A stretch of DNA of 64,000 nt from Arthrobacter sp. StoSoilA2. Lineage in GTDB: Bacteria > Actinomycetota > Actinomycetes > Actinomycetales > Micrococcaceae. The stretch is from the NCBI RefSeq assembly GCF_019977195.1, contig NZ_AP024643.1, positions 3,596,001 to 3,660,000 of the forward strand. Direction: 5' to 3'. Of the stretch, positions 25,233-33,676 are shown piece by piece. Position 1 is the first letter of the stretch, and each line of letters begins with the position of its first letter. The notes under the pieces are model-generated. The model searched no databases. It worked only from the letters and a program-made list of their open reading frames with translations, and was not told the DNA's origin. A program made the translations under genes and the position numbers.

Positions 25233-26093
25233 ATGACCGCCAACTTCCTGATAGGCCTGCGTGAAGGCCTCGAGGCCTCGCTCATCGTGGTCCTCCTGAT
25301 GGCCTACCTCATCAAGAGCGGCAGGAAGTCGCTGCTCCCCCGGCTCTGGGCCGGCGTCGGGCTGGCCATTGCCATCTCCCTCGGTTTCGGCGCTCTTCTC
25401 ACGTTCGGCCCACGGGGCCTCACCTTCGAGGCCCAGGAAGCGATCGGCGGAGGGCTGTCCATTGTTGCCGTCGGCCTCGTAACCTGGATGGTCTTCTGGA
25501 TGGCGCGCACCGCCCGCAGCCTCGGCAGCGACCTCAGGTCCCACGTGGATAAAGCAGCCGACGGCGCCGCATGGGGCCTCGTGCTTGTTGCGGCACTGGC
25601 CGTGGGCCGGGAAGGACTTGAAACGGCGCTCTTCATTTGGGCGGCGGCGCAAGCCACCGGCGAAACCACGTTCCCCCTCCTCGGCGCCCTGCTTGGACTC
25701 CTGACGGCTGCCGGCCTCGGATACCTGCTTCACCGCGGCGTCCTCAAAGTCAACCTGGGCCGCTTCTTCACCTGGACTGGAGTGGGACTCATCGTCATTG
25801 CCGGGGGCGTCCTTGCTTATGGCATCCACGATCTCCAGGAAGCCGGCATCCTTCCCGGCCTGCATAGCCTGGCCTTCGACCTCTCAGCTGCGGTTCCGCC
25901 GTCGTCGTGGTACGGAACCTTGCTGAAGGGCACGCTGAACTTCTCCCCGGCCACCACGTGGCTGGAAGCAGCAGCCTGGCTGCTGTACGTCATCCCGGTC
26001 CTGTTCATGTACATCCGGGCCAACCGTTCCCATCCTCCGGCGGCGGCAGCGAAGACGAATGCCCCGAAGCCCGCAGTCGCCGTCCAGCAATAA
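25233..26093 (+). CDS. efeU: Iron permease EfeU (FTR1 family)
   Basis: This 286-residue membrane protein has seven helices and two REGLE iron motifs (LREGLEASLIV near the N-terminus and VGREGLETALFIW mid-protein). It moves iron across the membrane together with EfeO and EfeB. I prefer the ATG at 25233 over a GTG at 25218; neither has a strong ribosome site. The last codons and the stop merge into a 17-bp tandem repeat. Confidence 0.92.
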   Translation: MTANFLIGLREGLEASLIVVLLMAYLIKSGRKSLLPRLWAGVGLAIAISLGFGALLTFGPRGLTFEAQEAIGGGLSIVAVGLVTWMVFWMARTARSLGSDLRSHVDKAADGAAWGLVLVAALAVGREGLETALFIWAAAQATGETTFPLLGALLGLLTAAGLGYLLHRGVLKVNLGRFFTWTGVGLIVIAGGVLAYGIHDLQEAGILPGLHSLAFDLSAAVPPSSWYGTLLKGTLNFSPATTWLEAAAWLLYVIPVLFMYIRANRSHPPAAAAKTNAPKPAVAVQQ

Positions 26094-26177
26094 ACGCCGT
26101 TCAGCAGTAACTACGGTTCAGCCGTAAACACGGTTCAGCAGTAAACACTGTTCAGCCGTAAACACGGTTCAGCCGTA
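26085..26177 (+). repeat. 17-bp tandem repeat, five units plus part of a sixth
   Basis: Units read CAGCAATAAACGCCGTT, CAGCAGTAACTACGGTT, CAGCCGTAAACACGGTT, CAGCAGTAAACACTGTT and CAGCCGTAAACACGGTT, then CAGCCGTA. The first unit is the last two efeU codons plus the stop. The array fills half of the efeU-efeO gap. Confidence 0.95.
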
Positions 26178-26246
26178 CGATCTCGCACCCCCCAACCCGC
26201 GCGCAGGCCTCGCACCCCGCTCGTTCCCACAACCCAAAGGACCCCC

Positions 26247-27440
26247 ATGCTTGGCACGTTCCTGTCCCCCGCCACTTCCCCGAAGCTTCGCAGGACCCTC
26301 ACCGTCATCGGTGTGGCTGCGGCCGTCCCCATGGTTCTGGTGGGCTGCACTGACAATGCAAAAACCACGGCGGCCACAGATGGGCCGATCCAGGTCAGCA
26401 GCACCGCGAATGAATGCAAGGTCTCCACAGGTACTGCTCCCAGCGGCAACCTGACGTTTGCCGTGAAGAACGAAGGCACCGAGGTCACCGAGTTCTACCT
26501 GCTGGCCGAGGACGGTTTGCGGATCATCGGCGAAGTGGAAAACATCGGGCCTGGAATTACCCGGAACCTGGTGGTCACCGCTGCTGCAGGCAAGTACAAC
26601 ACCGCCTGCAAGCCGGGTATGCAGGGCGATGGAATCCGGGCTTCGTTTGAGGTCACAGAGTCCGGAAACAAGCCGAGCGCGGACGCCGATTTCCAAAAAC
26701 TTCTTGAGACCGGCTCCCAGCAGTATGCCGCCTACGTCAAGGACCAAACGGAGCAACTCGTCACGGGCACCAAGGCCTTTGCAGATGCCTTCGCAGCCGG
26801 CGATGCCGCAAACGCCCGTGAACTGTATGCCGCAACCCGCATGCACTGGGAGCGGATCGAGCCCGTTGCAGAATCGTTTGGCGATCTCGATCCCAAGCTT
26901 GATGCACGCGAGGCCGATCTCGAGCCCGGCCAGGAATGGACCGGATGGCACCGCGCAGAGAAGGATTTGTTCCCGCCTGCGGACTACACCGCCATGACCC
27001 CGGCCGAACGTAGCGCGATATCCACCCAGCTGGTTGCAGATACTGCAGACCTCGCGACGCGTACCCGCACAGTGGAGTTGACGGCTGACAAGCTGGGCAA
27101 CGGCGCCAAGGAGCTCCTCGATGAGGTTGCCACGGGTAAGGTGACGGGCGAGGAAGAGATCTGGTCGCACACCGACCTCTGGGATTTCCAGGCCAACGTG
27201 GACGGCGCCCGCATCGCTTTCGAGAGCCTGAAGCCGGCCCTGGAGCAAAAAGACGCCGAGCTCGCCAAGTCCTTGGACGAGAAGTTCGCAGCCCTCCAGG
27301 CCGAGCTCAAGAAGCACGCCAAGGGCGATGGCTTCTCCTACTACAACGAGCTGAGCCAGGATCAGATCCAGCAGCTCGCCGCCTTGGTCGATTCCTTGGG
27401 CGAGCCACTGTCCAAGCTCACCTCGGCTGTCGTGCTGTGA
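26247..27440 (+). CDS. efeO: EfeO iron-binding lipoprotein (cupredoxin plus M75 domain)
   Basis: This 397-residue protein has a lipobox (MVLVGC, lipid-linked Cys at about 33). Next is a cupredoxin-like domain (about 45-135: ECKVSTGTAPSGNLTFAVKN) and an imelysin/M75 domain (about 145-397) with the HxxE motif in MHWERIEP. EfeO binds periplasmic or extracellular iron and hands it to EfeU. AAAGGA lies before the ATG. Its stop overlaps the efeB start (GTGA). Confidence 0.92.
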   Translation: MLGTFLSPATSPKLRRTLTVIGVAAAVPMVLVGCTDNAKTTAATDGPIQVSSTANECKVSTGTAPSGNLTFAVKNEGTEVTEFYLLAEDGLRIIGEVENIGPGITRNLVVTAAAGKYNTACKPGMQGDGIRASFEVTESGNKPSADADFQKLLETGSQQYAAYVKDQTEQLVTGTKAFADAFAAGDAANARELYAATRMHWERIEPVAESFGDLDPKLDAREADLEPGQEWTGWHRAEKDLFPPADYTAMTPAERSAISTQLVADTADLATRTRTVELTADKLGNGAKELLDEVATGKVTGEEEIWSHTDLWDFQANVDGARIAFESLKPALEQKDAELAKSLDEKFAALQAELKKHAKGDGFSYYNELSQDQIQQLAALVDSLGEPLSKLTSAVVL

Positions 27441-28891
27441 CCGGCTGCCCCTACGGGCACACCGGCGAAGCCCCGGAGGCTCCAGGTGCCGGACAGCCAT
27501 TGAATGTGAATCGTAGTGAGGCTGACGCTTCAGCCCGCGCCGGCGAGGCGACCGGCGTCGAACGCTCCACGGCGACGTCCGACGGCGGTGCGTCGGGAAC
27601 CGCCGGCACCTCCCGGCTGTCCCGCCGTGGCCTTCTTTCCCTTGCCGGAGTGGGCGGCGCTGGCGCAGTCGCTGGCCTCGCCGCAGGTTTCCTGGGCCAC
27701 GACCTGGTCACGGCCGGTGCTGCATCGGCTGCGGAATCCGACGCAGGGGATGCTGTTGTTCCCTTTTTCGGCGAGCATCAGGCCGGCATCACCACCCCGG
27801 CCCAGGACCGCCTTCACATGGCTGCGTTCGATGTCACCACGGAGGACCGGAAAGAACTGATCAAGCTCCTGAAGGATTGGACTGCTGCGGCTGAGGCCAT
27901 GACGGCGGGCCGCACGACGGGTGCGACCGGCGCCGTCGATGGCCCCTACGAGGCCCCGCCGGAAGACACCGGTGAGGCGCTGGACCTGGCCGCCGCGAAA
28001 TTGACGTTGACCTTCGGTTTCGGCGCAGGGCTTTTCGAGAAGAACGGCAAGGTGCGCTTCGGTTTGGACGGTCGCCGGCCCGAAGCCTTGATCAACCTCC
28101 CGCATTTCCCCGGTGATGACCTTCAACCTGGCCGCACCGGAGGCGACATCGTGGTCCAGGCTTGCGCCGACGACCCCCAGGTAGCCGTTCACGCCATCCG
28201 CAACCTTGCGCGCATCGGTTTCGGAAAGGTGCGTGTCCGCTGGTCCCAATTGGGCTTTGGCCGCACGTCCTCCACGTCCCGTGCGCAGGTGACGCCCCGC
28301 AACCTCTTTGGGTTCAAGGACGGCACCAACAACCTCAAAGTTGAGGACAAAGCCCTCCTCGATGAGCATGTCTGGGTAGGTTCCCCGGCTTCGCCGAGTG
28401 AAGAGTGGATGAGGGGCGGCAGCTACCTTGTGGCGCGCAGGATCCAGATGCACATCGAAATCTGGGACCGGACGTCCCTGGGTGAACAGGAAGGCCTGAT
28501 AGGGCGGACGAAGGGCGTGGGGGCGCCGTTGTCCGGTGGCGAAGAGTTCACGACGCCCGATTTCAAGCTCGCGGGCCGCAACGGTGACCCGCTCATTCCC
28601 TTGGACTCGCACGTCCGCCTGGCCCACCCCGACCAGAACGGGGGTGTGCGGATGCTTCGCCGCGGCTACAACTTCACCGACGGCTCAGACGGACTCGGGC
28701 ATTTGGACGCGGGGTTGTTCTTCATCGCGTTCGTCAAGGATCCGCGGACCCACTACGTTCCCATGCAGCTGGCTCTGGCCAAGGGCGATACGTTGTCCGT
28801 GGAATACCTGAAGCACACGGGCTCCGGCCTTTTTGCCGTGCCTCCGGGGATCCAGCAGGGCGGCTTCATCGGTGAAGGACTTTTCGCTTAG
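27437..28891 (+). CDS. efeB: EfeB Dyp-type heme peroxidase, Tat-exported
   Basis: This 484-residue Dyp peroxidase has an N-terminal Tat motif (SRRGLLSLAGVGGAGAVAGL, around residues 62-80) and the family motif GFKDGTNN with its catalytic Asp, plus a distal Arg region. The N-terminus before the twin Arg is unusually long (about 60 residues, starting MTGCPYGHTG). It oxidises ferrous iron or releases heme iron for EfeUO. Translational coupling with efeO is clear. Confidence 0.92.
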   Translation: MTGCPYGHTGEAPEAPGAGQPLNVNRSEADASARAGEATGVERSTATSDGGASGTAGTSRLSRRGLLSLAGVGGAGAVAGLAAGFLGHDLVTAGAASAAESDAGDAVVPFFGEHQAGITTPAQDRLHMAAFDVTTEDRKELIKLLKDWTAAAEAMTAGRTTGATGAVDGPYEAPPEDTGEALDLAAAKLTLTFGFGAGLFEKNGKVRFGLDGRRPEALINLPHFPGDDLQPGRTGGDIVVQACADDPQVAVHAIRNLARIGFGKVRVRWSQLGFGRTSSTSRAQVTPRNLFGFKDGTNNLKVEDKALLDEHVWVGSPASPSEEWMRGGSYLVARRIQMHIEIWDRTSLGEQEGLIGRTKGVGAPLSGGEEFTTPDFKLAGRNGDPLIPLDSHVRLAHPDQNGGVRMLRRGYNFTDGSDGLGHLDAGLFFIAFVKDPRTHYVPMQLALAKGDTLSVEYLKHTGSGLFAVPPGIQQGGFIGEGLFA

Positions 28892-28906
28892 GCTGATTTC
28901 TCTATT

Positions 28907-28964
28907 ACGTCGTGAACCCGCTATTCCGGTGTTGGCCGACCACGGAATAGCGGGTTCACGACGT
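28907..28964. terminator. 22-bp perfect inverted repeat after efeB
   Basis: Arms ACGTCGTGAACCCGCTATTC plus CG (28907-28928) and their exact complement (28943-28964) flank a 14-base loop. It lies 15 bases beyond the efeB stop and probably ends the operon. A degenerate relative occurs at 54489-54540. Confidence 0.85.
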
Positions 28965-29018
28965 TTCTTCTGTGGCGCCAAACCACGATGGCTCAACGAC
29001 GGATGAAACAATCCGGGT

Positions 29019-29822
29019 ATGGATTCCACTTTTGAGGACGTGCCGCGACGGCTTAGGCCAACACTTCAAATGCTCTTGAAGAAGTGTCACGATGATGAAC
29101 GCATACGGTCGGCCTGGCTCGAGGGCTCTTTGGCACAGAGATCAGCAGATGACTGGAGCGACATAGACCTCCATTTAGCAGTAAGGGAGCCGGAGGCCTT
29201 CGACGCTATCGAGTGGCTCGATTCGCAGGTGCACTTGGTCCTCGCGGATGCGATCCCCGGGCTGCGAGGTTCCTTTATCTGCCTCACTTCCACTTGGATA
29301 CAGGTCGACGTGAATGTTCATTCCTCGGAAAGTCCCCTCCCGTCCTGCGGCTCACGCCGCGTACTTCTTGTCCGGGATGCCCCGATTCCGGACATGCCGA
29401 GCGCCGTGCCTCCTCGCGGGCAGCCATTTTTTCCCGCCCAAGATGTCCAAATCTTCCTGTACTTCTTGGGTAAGACCATTGCGTCGGTTCATCGCGGTGA
29501 TCTCATCGCCCTTTCGCAGGCCACGGCGATGATGCGTGATCGTCTTTTGGTCAATTTGCTGCTGGCTGAGAACGGGATTCCAAGCGGGACGATCAACAAG
29601 CGGATCGGCGACCAATTGGGTGACGAACAGATGCAGTGTTTGCAGGAAATTCCACCTTTCGGGCTCGGGGAGCCTAGCCTTCGCGAAGCGCAACAGAAAC
29701 TTGCGGCCGCCTACTTAAGCCGGGCACGTAGGCTCGCTGGGAAATGTGCGGCTGCTTGGCCATTGGAGCTCGAAGAGGCCACGAAAAAGCTATGGCTTCA
29801 TGAACTGCAAATGGCCTGGTAA
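29019..29822 (+). CDS. Nucleotidyltransferase-fold protein (aminoglycoside adenylyltransferase-like)
   Basis: This 267-residue protein has the minimal nucleotidyltransferase signature: GS at 36-37, then DDWSDIDL with the metal Asp pair at 48 and 50, and a later acidic residue in WIQVDVNVH. This resembles streptomycin/aminoglycoside adenylyltransferases of the ANT type, but the C-terminal half is not clearly related, so a resistance role is only possible. Base composition is visibly less GC-rich than in the neighbours, and codons such as TTG, TTT and ATA are commoner, which may mean recent acquisition. It is a single gene between efeB and htpX. Confidence 0.65.
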   Translation: MDSTFEDVPRRLRPTLQMLLKKCHDDERIRSAWLEGSLAQRSADDWSDIDLHLAVREPEAFDAIEWLDSQVHLVLADAIPGLRGSFICLTSTWIQVDVNVHSSESPLPSCGSRRVLLVRDAPIPDMPSAVPPRGQPFFPAQDVQIFLYFLGKTIASVHRGDLIALSQATAMMRDRLLVNLLLAENGIPSGTINKRIGDQLGDEQMQCLQEIPPFGLGEPSLREAQQKLAAAYLSRARRLAGKCAAAWPLELEEATKKLWLHELQMAW

Positions 29823-29910
29823 CACCCGATTCTCCGGTGTTCGGACTTTGTATGAGCCGGCTCAAGGACTGCTCCAGAATTGACGTTTTAGCCCTGGGAA
29901 AGCCGCGTCC

Positions 29911-30780
29911 TTAGGAAAGCGGCCGCCCAGCCATCCGCTCAAGCCTGGTGATGCGCTCCTTCATGGGCGGGTGCGTGGAGAACAAACGCCTCATGCCACC
30001 GCCACGGAACGGATTGGCGATCATGAGGTGCGAGGCATTCACGAGCCGCTGATCCTGTGGGAGCGGAAGCTGGGAGACGCCCGATTCGATCTTGCGCAGC
30101 GCCGAGGCGAGCGCCAGTGGGTCGCCGGTCAGTTCGGCACCGTCCTCGTCGGCGTCGTACTCCCGGGTGCGGGAGATCGCCATCTGAATGAGTGAGGCCG
30201 CGAACGGCGCCAGCAGCGCCATGGCGATCATCGCGAGCGGGTTGGCATTGCGCCGGTCCCCGCCGCCGAAGAACAACAGCATCTGCCCCACGGACGTGAT
30301 CACGCCCGCCACGGCAGCCGCCACGGACGACGTCAGGATGTCCCGGTTGTACACGTGCATGAGCTCGTGCCCCAGGACACCCCGGAGTTCGCGGGCATCA
30401 AGGACATGCAGGATTCCCTCGGTGCAGCAGACAGCGGCGTTCTTGGGACTGCGCCCGGTAGCGAAGGCGTTCGGCGTCATGGTGGGCGAGAGGTAAATCC
30501 GCGGCATGGGCTTGTTGGCCCGCACGGAAAGCTCCCGGACGATCTGGTACAGCTGCGGGGCTTGCGCTTCGCTGACCGGATAGGCCGCCATGGAGCGGAT
30601 GGCGATCTTGTCGCTGTTCCAGTATCCGTAGGCGGTAGCGGCTACCCCGATCAGGGCAAAGATCCAGATAGGGGTGGTGCTGCGCGTACCGGCTCCGATA
30701 ATGGCACCCAAACCCAACAGCACCGCCCACAGCACACCGAAAAGCGCCGCGGTCTTGAGTCCATTGTTGTGTTTGTGCAC
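29911..30780 (-). CDS. htpX: HtpX M48 membrane metalloprotease
   Basis: This 289-residue protein has two N-terminal membrane helices (10-30 and 36-54), the zinc motif HELMH at 138-142, and a glutamate downstream in REYDADEDGAELTG. It degrades misfolded membrane proteins in quality control. GTG start with GGAAG upstream. It is divergent from nothing nearby: the MFS gene at 30898 is on the same strand upstream, 117 bases away. Confidence 0.93.
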   Translation of the reverse strand: MHKHNNGLKTAALFGVLWAVLLGLGAIIGAGTRSTTPIWIFALIGVAATAYGYWNSDKIAIRSMAAYPVSEAQAPQLYQIVRELSVRANKPMPRIYLSPTMTPNAFATGRSPKNAAVCCTEGILHVLDARELRGVLGHELMHVYNRDILTSSVAAAVAGVITSVGQMLLFFGGGDRRNANPLAMIAMALLAPFAASLIQMAISRTREYDADEDGAELTGDPLALASALRKIESGVSQLPLPQDQRLVNASHLMIANPFRGGGMRRLFSTHPPMKERITRLERMAGRPLS

Positions 30781-30897
30781 GGTTGTTCTTCCACTCTCGT
30801 TGGCTCGTGAACAGTTCTGTACCGATTAACGCCGACGGCGGTCGCCGTGTTCCGCAGCCTGCAGGCCTGGGCCGCCCGCCCTGCCAGAGGCTCCTGG

Positions 30898-32169
30898 CTA
30901 GGGCACCGGATGCTTCGCATCGTACGCGACGAAGCCCGGCTGCAGGCGCGATGCCAGCCAGGCCAGGAGAATGCAGACGATTCCGCCGATCAGCAGCACG
31001 CCGCCTTCGCTGAGGAATTGCGTGACGCCGCCGGCCAGCATATCCCCCACTCGAGGCCCTCCTGCGACCACCACGATGAACACTCCCTGCAGGCGTCCGC
31101 GCAGGTGGTCTGGCGTGGCGGCCTGGAGGATGGTGGTGCGGAAGACCGCACTGACAGAGTCGGAAATCCCCGCCAGCGCACAACACAGGGTAGCCGGGAG
31201 GAGCCAGGGTGTTACGCCCTCGCGGCCTGAATCTCCTGCCAGCAACACCACCAGGCCAAAGCCTGCGATCGAGGCACCCCATCCGACCACCGACCACACC
31301 ACGGCGCTGCCCTGGCGCCTCACCCTGCCAAGGGGACCGGAAAACAAGCCCGCCAGGAAGGCTCCCACGGCCGTGGATGCCAACAGCAGGCCCACGGTTG
31401 TTTCACCGCCGCCAATCATGACTGCACCAATTGCAGGCATCAGGGCACGGGGTTGGGCGCAGATCATGGCGATGAGGTCAATGATGAAGGTCATCCGGAC
31501 ATTGGGCCGCGTGCCAAGGAACCGGAAGCCCTCCACAACGGAGCGGAGCCCCGGCCGGACGGCATCTTTGGACGGTGGCAGCGGCGGGAGTTTGGCAAGG
31601 CCCCACAGGGCAAAGGTGAAGCTGATGACATCGATCGTGTAGGTCCATCCGAAACCGATCGTGGCCACCAGCACGCCCGCCAAGAGTGGTCCGGCGGTCA
31701 TGGACAGGCCGAACGTCAGCATGCTCAACGCGTTCGCCGCCGGGAGCAGATCCTTGCGGACCAGGAGCGGAATGATGGCGCTGCGGGCTGGACCGTTGAT
31801 GCCTTGTGCGCCGCTTTGGATGGCAACCAACGCGTAAAGCAACCAGATGTTGCCGATCTCCAACCAGGCCTGCAGTGCCAGGCCAGCGGTGGTGACCCAA
31901 AGGACCAATGATGCGATCAGGGCAACTTTGCGGCGGTCGTAGGCATCGGAGATGGAGCCGCCGTAAAGCCCTGCGATGATCAGCGGAACCAACGCGAAGA
32001 TTCCCAGGAGGCCTACATAGAAACTCTCCTGGGTCAGTCGGTAAACCTCCAAGCTGACGGCCACCAACGTGAGCTGGGTACCGATGGCAGCCACCGAGGC
32101 TCCGAGCCAAAGCCGCCGGAACGCCGGGCTCTCCTTGATCGGGGTGATGTCTGCCAGTAGTTTCGCCAC
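30898..32169 (-). CDS. MFS transporter (EntS/multidrug-type)
   Basis: This 423-residue protein has 12 helices and resembles the enterobactin-exporter/multidrug group (LWLGASVAAIGTQLTLVAVSLEVYRLT at the N-terminus, GGSISDAYDRRKVAL loop). It is probably a drug or siderophore exporter, with substrate unknown. GTG start; TAGGGT ends six bases upstream and there is no ribosome site, so the mRNA may be leaderless. Confidence 0.87.
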   Translation of the reverse strand: MAKLLADITPIKESPAFRRLWLGASVAAIGTQLTLVAVSLEVYRLTQESFYVGLLGIFALVPLIIAGLYGGSISDAYDRRKVALIASLVLWVTTAGLALQAWLEIGNIWLLYALVAIQSGAQGINGPARSAIIPLLVRKDLLPAANALSMLTFGLSMTAGPLLAGVLVATIGFGWTYTIDVISFTFALWGLAKLPPLPPSKDAVRPGLRSVVEGFRFLGTRPNVRMTFIIDLIAMICAQPRALMPAIGAVMIGGGETTVGLLLASTAVGAFLAGLFSGPLGRVRRQGSAVVWSVVGWGASIAGFGLVVLLAGDSGREGVTPWLLPATLCCALAGISDSVSAVFRTTILQAATPDHLRGRLQGVFIVVVAGGPRVGDMLAGGVTQFLSEGGVLLIGGIVCILLAWLASRLQPGFVAYDAKHPVP

Positions 32170-32276
32170 CTAGCCACCCTAGCGACCCCAGTGACGTCCT
32201 TGTCCGTTTGGCTTCCATGGTGCGTCTCCCGCCGTAACGCACTGGTTGGTAGGCTCACCCGGGGGAAGGAGTCCAC

Positions 32277-33152
32277 ATGGTCTTGTCGCGACGATTGCTG
32301 TTCCGCTCGGGCATCTGGGAAATTGCCAGGCCGCGCCACCCTTTGACGACCGGGCACGTGCTGATCCGCCTCTCGGACCCTTCCACGGAATTTACTGAAA
32401 CCTCGGCGGCCGACTGGTTGTTCTGCCACAACCTCCTCCGGGCAGCCTTGGACGAGGTCCTGGGAGCGAAGCGTTTCACCGTGATGTTCGCCCACCGGTG
32501 GCACCCCTTGGGTGCGGCCGTCGGCGAGCCGGTGGCTGAGTCGTCTACGCCCACGTTCCACCTCTTCGCTCGTTGGGGATCGGAAAGCACGACGCCGGGA
32601 CTCCAACTCGCGCTGCCGGCCCACCATCGCATTCCTGTGCCTGAGGACATCCTGGACATCGTGGATGCGCGGCTCCGGGAATCTCTCCAGCTCAGTGCCG
32701 CCAACGTTGCGAAAGCACCCACCGGTCAGGTGGGCTCCGCGCCTTCGGCCACGTCCGGCGTCGTACCCGTCCAAGTGCCGTTACCGCCGGTGGCGTTCCC
32801 GCCGGCGCCGTTCCCGCCGGCGCCGTTCCCGCGGGTGGCGACCGTTGATGCAGCCCGCCATCACAGTGTGATTGAGCCCGCCAGCGGTGCGGCCGCGATT
32901 TCCGCTGTCCTTCCAGGGGAGCTCGTTGCCCTGGGGAGAGCTTTGGGTGCCCTGCCGCTGACCAGTGGGCTCACCGGCTTCAGTTGCGTAGCAATCGAAG
33001 GCGGGGATCCGGGCGAAGGCGGGAATCCGGGCGAAGGCGGGAATCCGGGTTCCACCCTGCGGATCCATGCGGTGGGTCGATCTGCTGCGGAGGAAGCCAA
33101 TCCGATGGTGGATTTGTTTAATTTGCCGGAAGTTAGCTTTGCCTTATTGTGA
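32277..33152 (+). CDS. HIT-like hypothetical protein with two Pro/Gly repeat expansions
   Basis: This 291-residue protein is unrecognised. Its first 105 residues (RHPLTTGHVLIRLSDPSTEF through TPTFHLFARWG) recall the HIT/galactose-phosphate uridylyltransferase fold, but the HxHxH triad is reduced to one His in TFHLF. Residues 165-182 contain a Pro/Phe repeat (VAFPPAPFPPAPFP) and residues 240-258 contain a GGNPGE repeat; both reflect DNA-level tandem copies. The C-terminal tail is divergent. It has a GGAAGGAG ribosome site. Function is unknown, and I would not assign a HIT activity. Confidence 0.6.
   Translation: MVLSRRLLFRSGIWEIARPRHPLTTGHVLIRLSDPSTEFTETSAADWLFCHNLLRAALDEVLGAKRFTVMFAHRWHPLGAAVGEPVAESSTPTFHLFARWGSESTTPGLQLALPAHHRIPVPEDILDIVDARLRESLQLSAANVAKAPTGQVGSAPSATSGVVPVQVPLPPVAFPPAPFPPAPFPRVATVDAARHHSVIEPASGAAAISAVLPGELVALGRALGALPLTSGLTGFSCVAIEGGDPGEGGNPGEGGNPGSTLRIHAVGRSAAEEANPMVDLFNLPEVSFALL
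32780..32833 (+). repeat. In-frame 15-bp tandem repeat
   Basis: Copies of a GCGTTCCCGCCGGC/GCCGTTCCCGCCGGC-type unit encode Pro-Pro-Ala/Val-Phe. Two clean copies and one partly changed flank occur. Because the unit is a multiple of three, copy number can vary without loss of frame. Confidence 0.75.
33001..33050 (+). repeat. In-frame 18-bp tandem repeat (GGNPGE)
   Basis: The unit GGCGGGAATCCGGGCGAA and variants repeat nearly three times, encoding Gly-Gly-Asn-Pro-Gly-Glu. It is in the same gene as the repeat at 32780 and likewise preserves frame. Confidence 0.8.
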
Positions 33153-33167
33153 ACTGATCAAAATAAG
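33143..33167 (+). promoter_or_regulatory. Inverted repeat upstream of the fur-type gene
   Basis: CTTATT-13-AATAAG spans the end of the upstream gene and ends 16 bases before the regulator start. Fur/PerR proteins bind AT-rich palindromes, so this is a candidate autoregulatory site. It is not a match to a named consensus I can confirm. Confidence 0.45.
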
Positions 33168-33182
33168 TGCTTCAATGGGTGC

Positions 33183-33662
33183 ATGACCGATCACACAGCC
33201 GACCAGGAAGCATGGGCCAGTGCCCTGCATGCCCACGGCAGGCGTGTGACCAAACAGCGGCTGGCAGTGCTGGCCGCGGTCCAGCACCATCCGCACTCCC
33301 CGGCGGAAGGCATCCTTGCCGCTGCCCGCAAAGAGCTCCCTGAACTGACGGCGCAGTCCGTTTACGTTGTGCTCAGCGACCTCACGGATCTGCAGATGCT
33401 GCGCCGCTTTGAACCCCCGCACTCCCCGGCGCTCTACGAAACCCGGGTTGGCGACAACCACCACCACGCCGTCTGCATCAGTTGCGGCCGCGTGGAAGAC
33501 GTGGACTGCGCCGTGGGACACGCACCGTGCCTCACACCGCACTGGGATGAAAATTCCAAGCCCATGACCATCCAGATCGCAGACGTCCTGTATCAGGGCA
33601 TCTGCCAGGATTGCCAGGCTAAACAACAGCTCCCCAAACAAACGTCCGTAACTCAAAAATAA
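33183..33662 (+). CDS. Fur-family regulator of catalase
   Basis: This 159-residue protein has the Fur winged helix (RRVTKQRLAVLAAVQHHPHSPAEGI), the metal-binding HHHAVCISCGRVEDVDC segment and a second CQDC pair, a structural zinc set. In actinobacteria a Fur homologue (FurA/PerR-like) commonly precedes a catalase gene and represses it until peroxide stress. Here it sits 14 bases upstream of katA, in the same orientation. Confidence 0.9.
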   Translation: MTDHTADQEAWASALHAHGRRVTKQRLAVLAAVQHHPHSPAEGILAAARKELPELTAQSVYVVLSDLTDLQMLRRFEPPHSPALYETRVGDNHHHAVCISCGRVEDVDCAVGHAPCLTPHWDENSKPMTIQIADVLYQGICQDCQAKQQLPKQTSVTQK

Positions 33663-33676
33663 GAACAAGGAGAACA

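Noticed and set aside
26085..26177. Possible CRISPR-like array
   Set aside because: The 17-bp units are directly adjacent without unique spacers and grow out of the efeU stop codon, so it is a plain tandem repeat.
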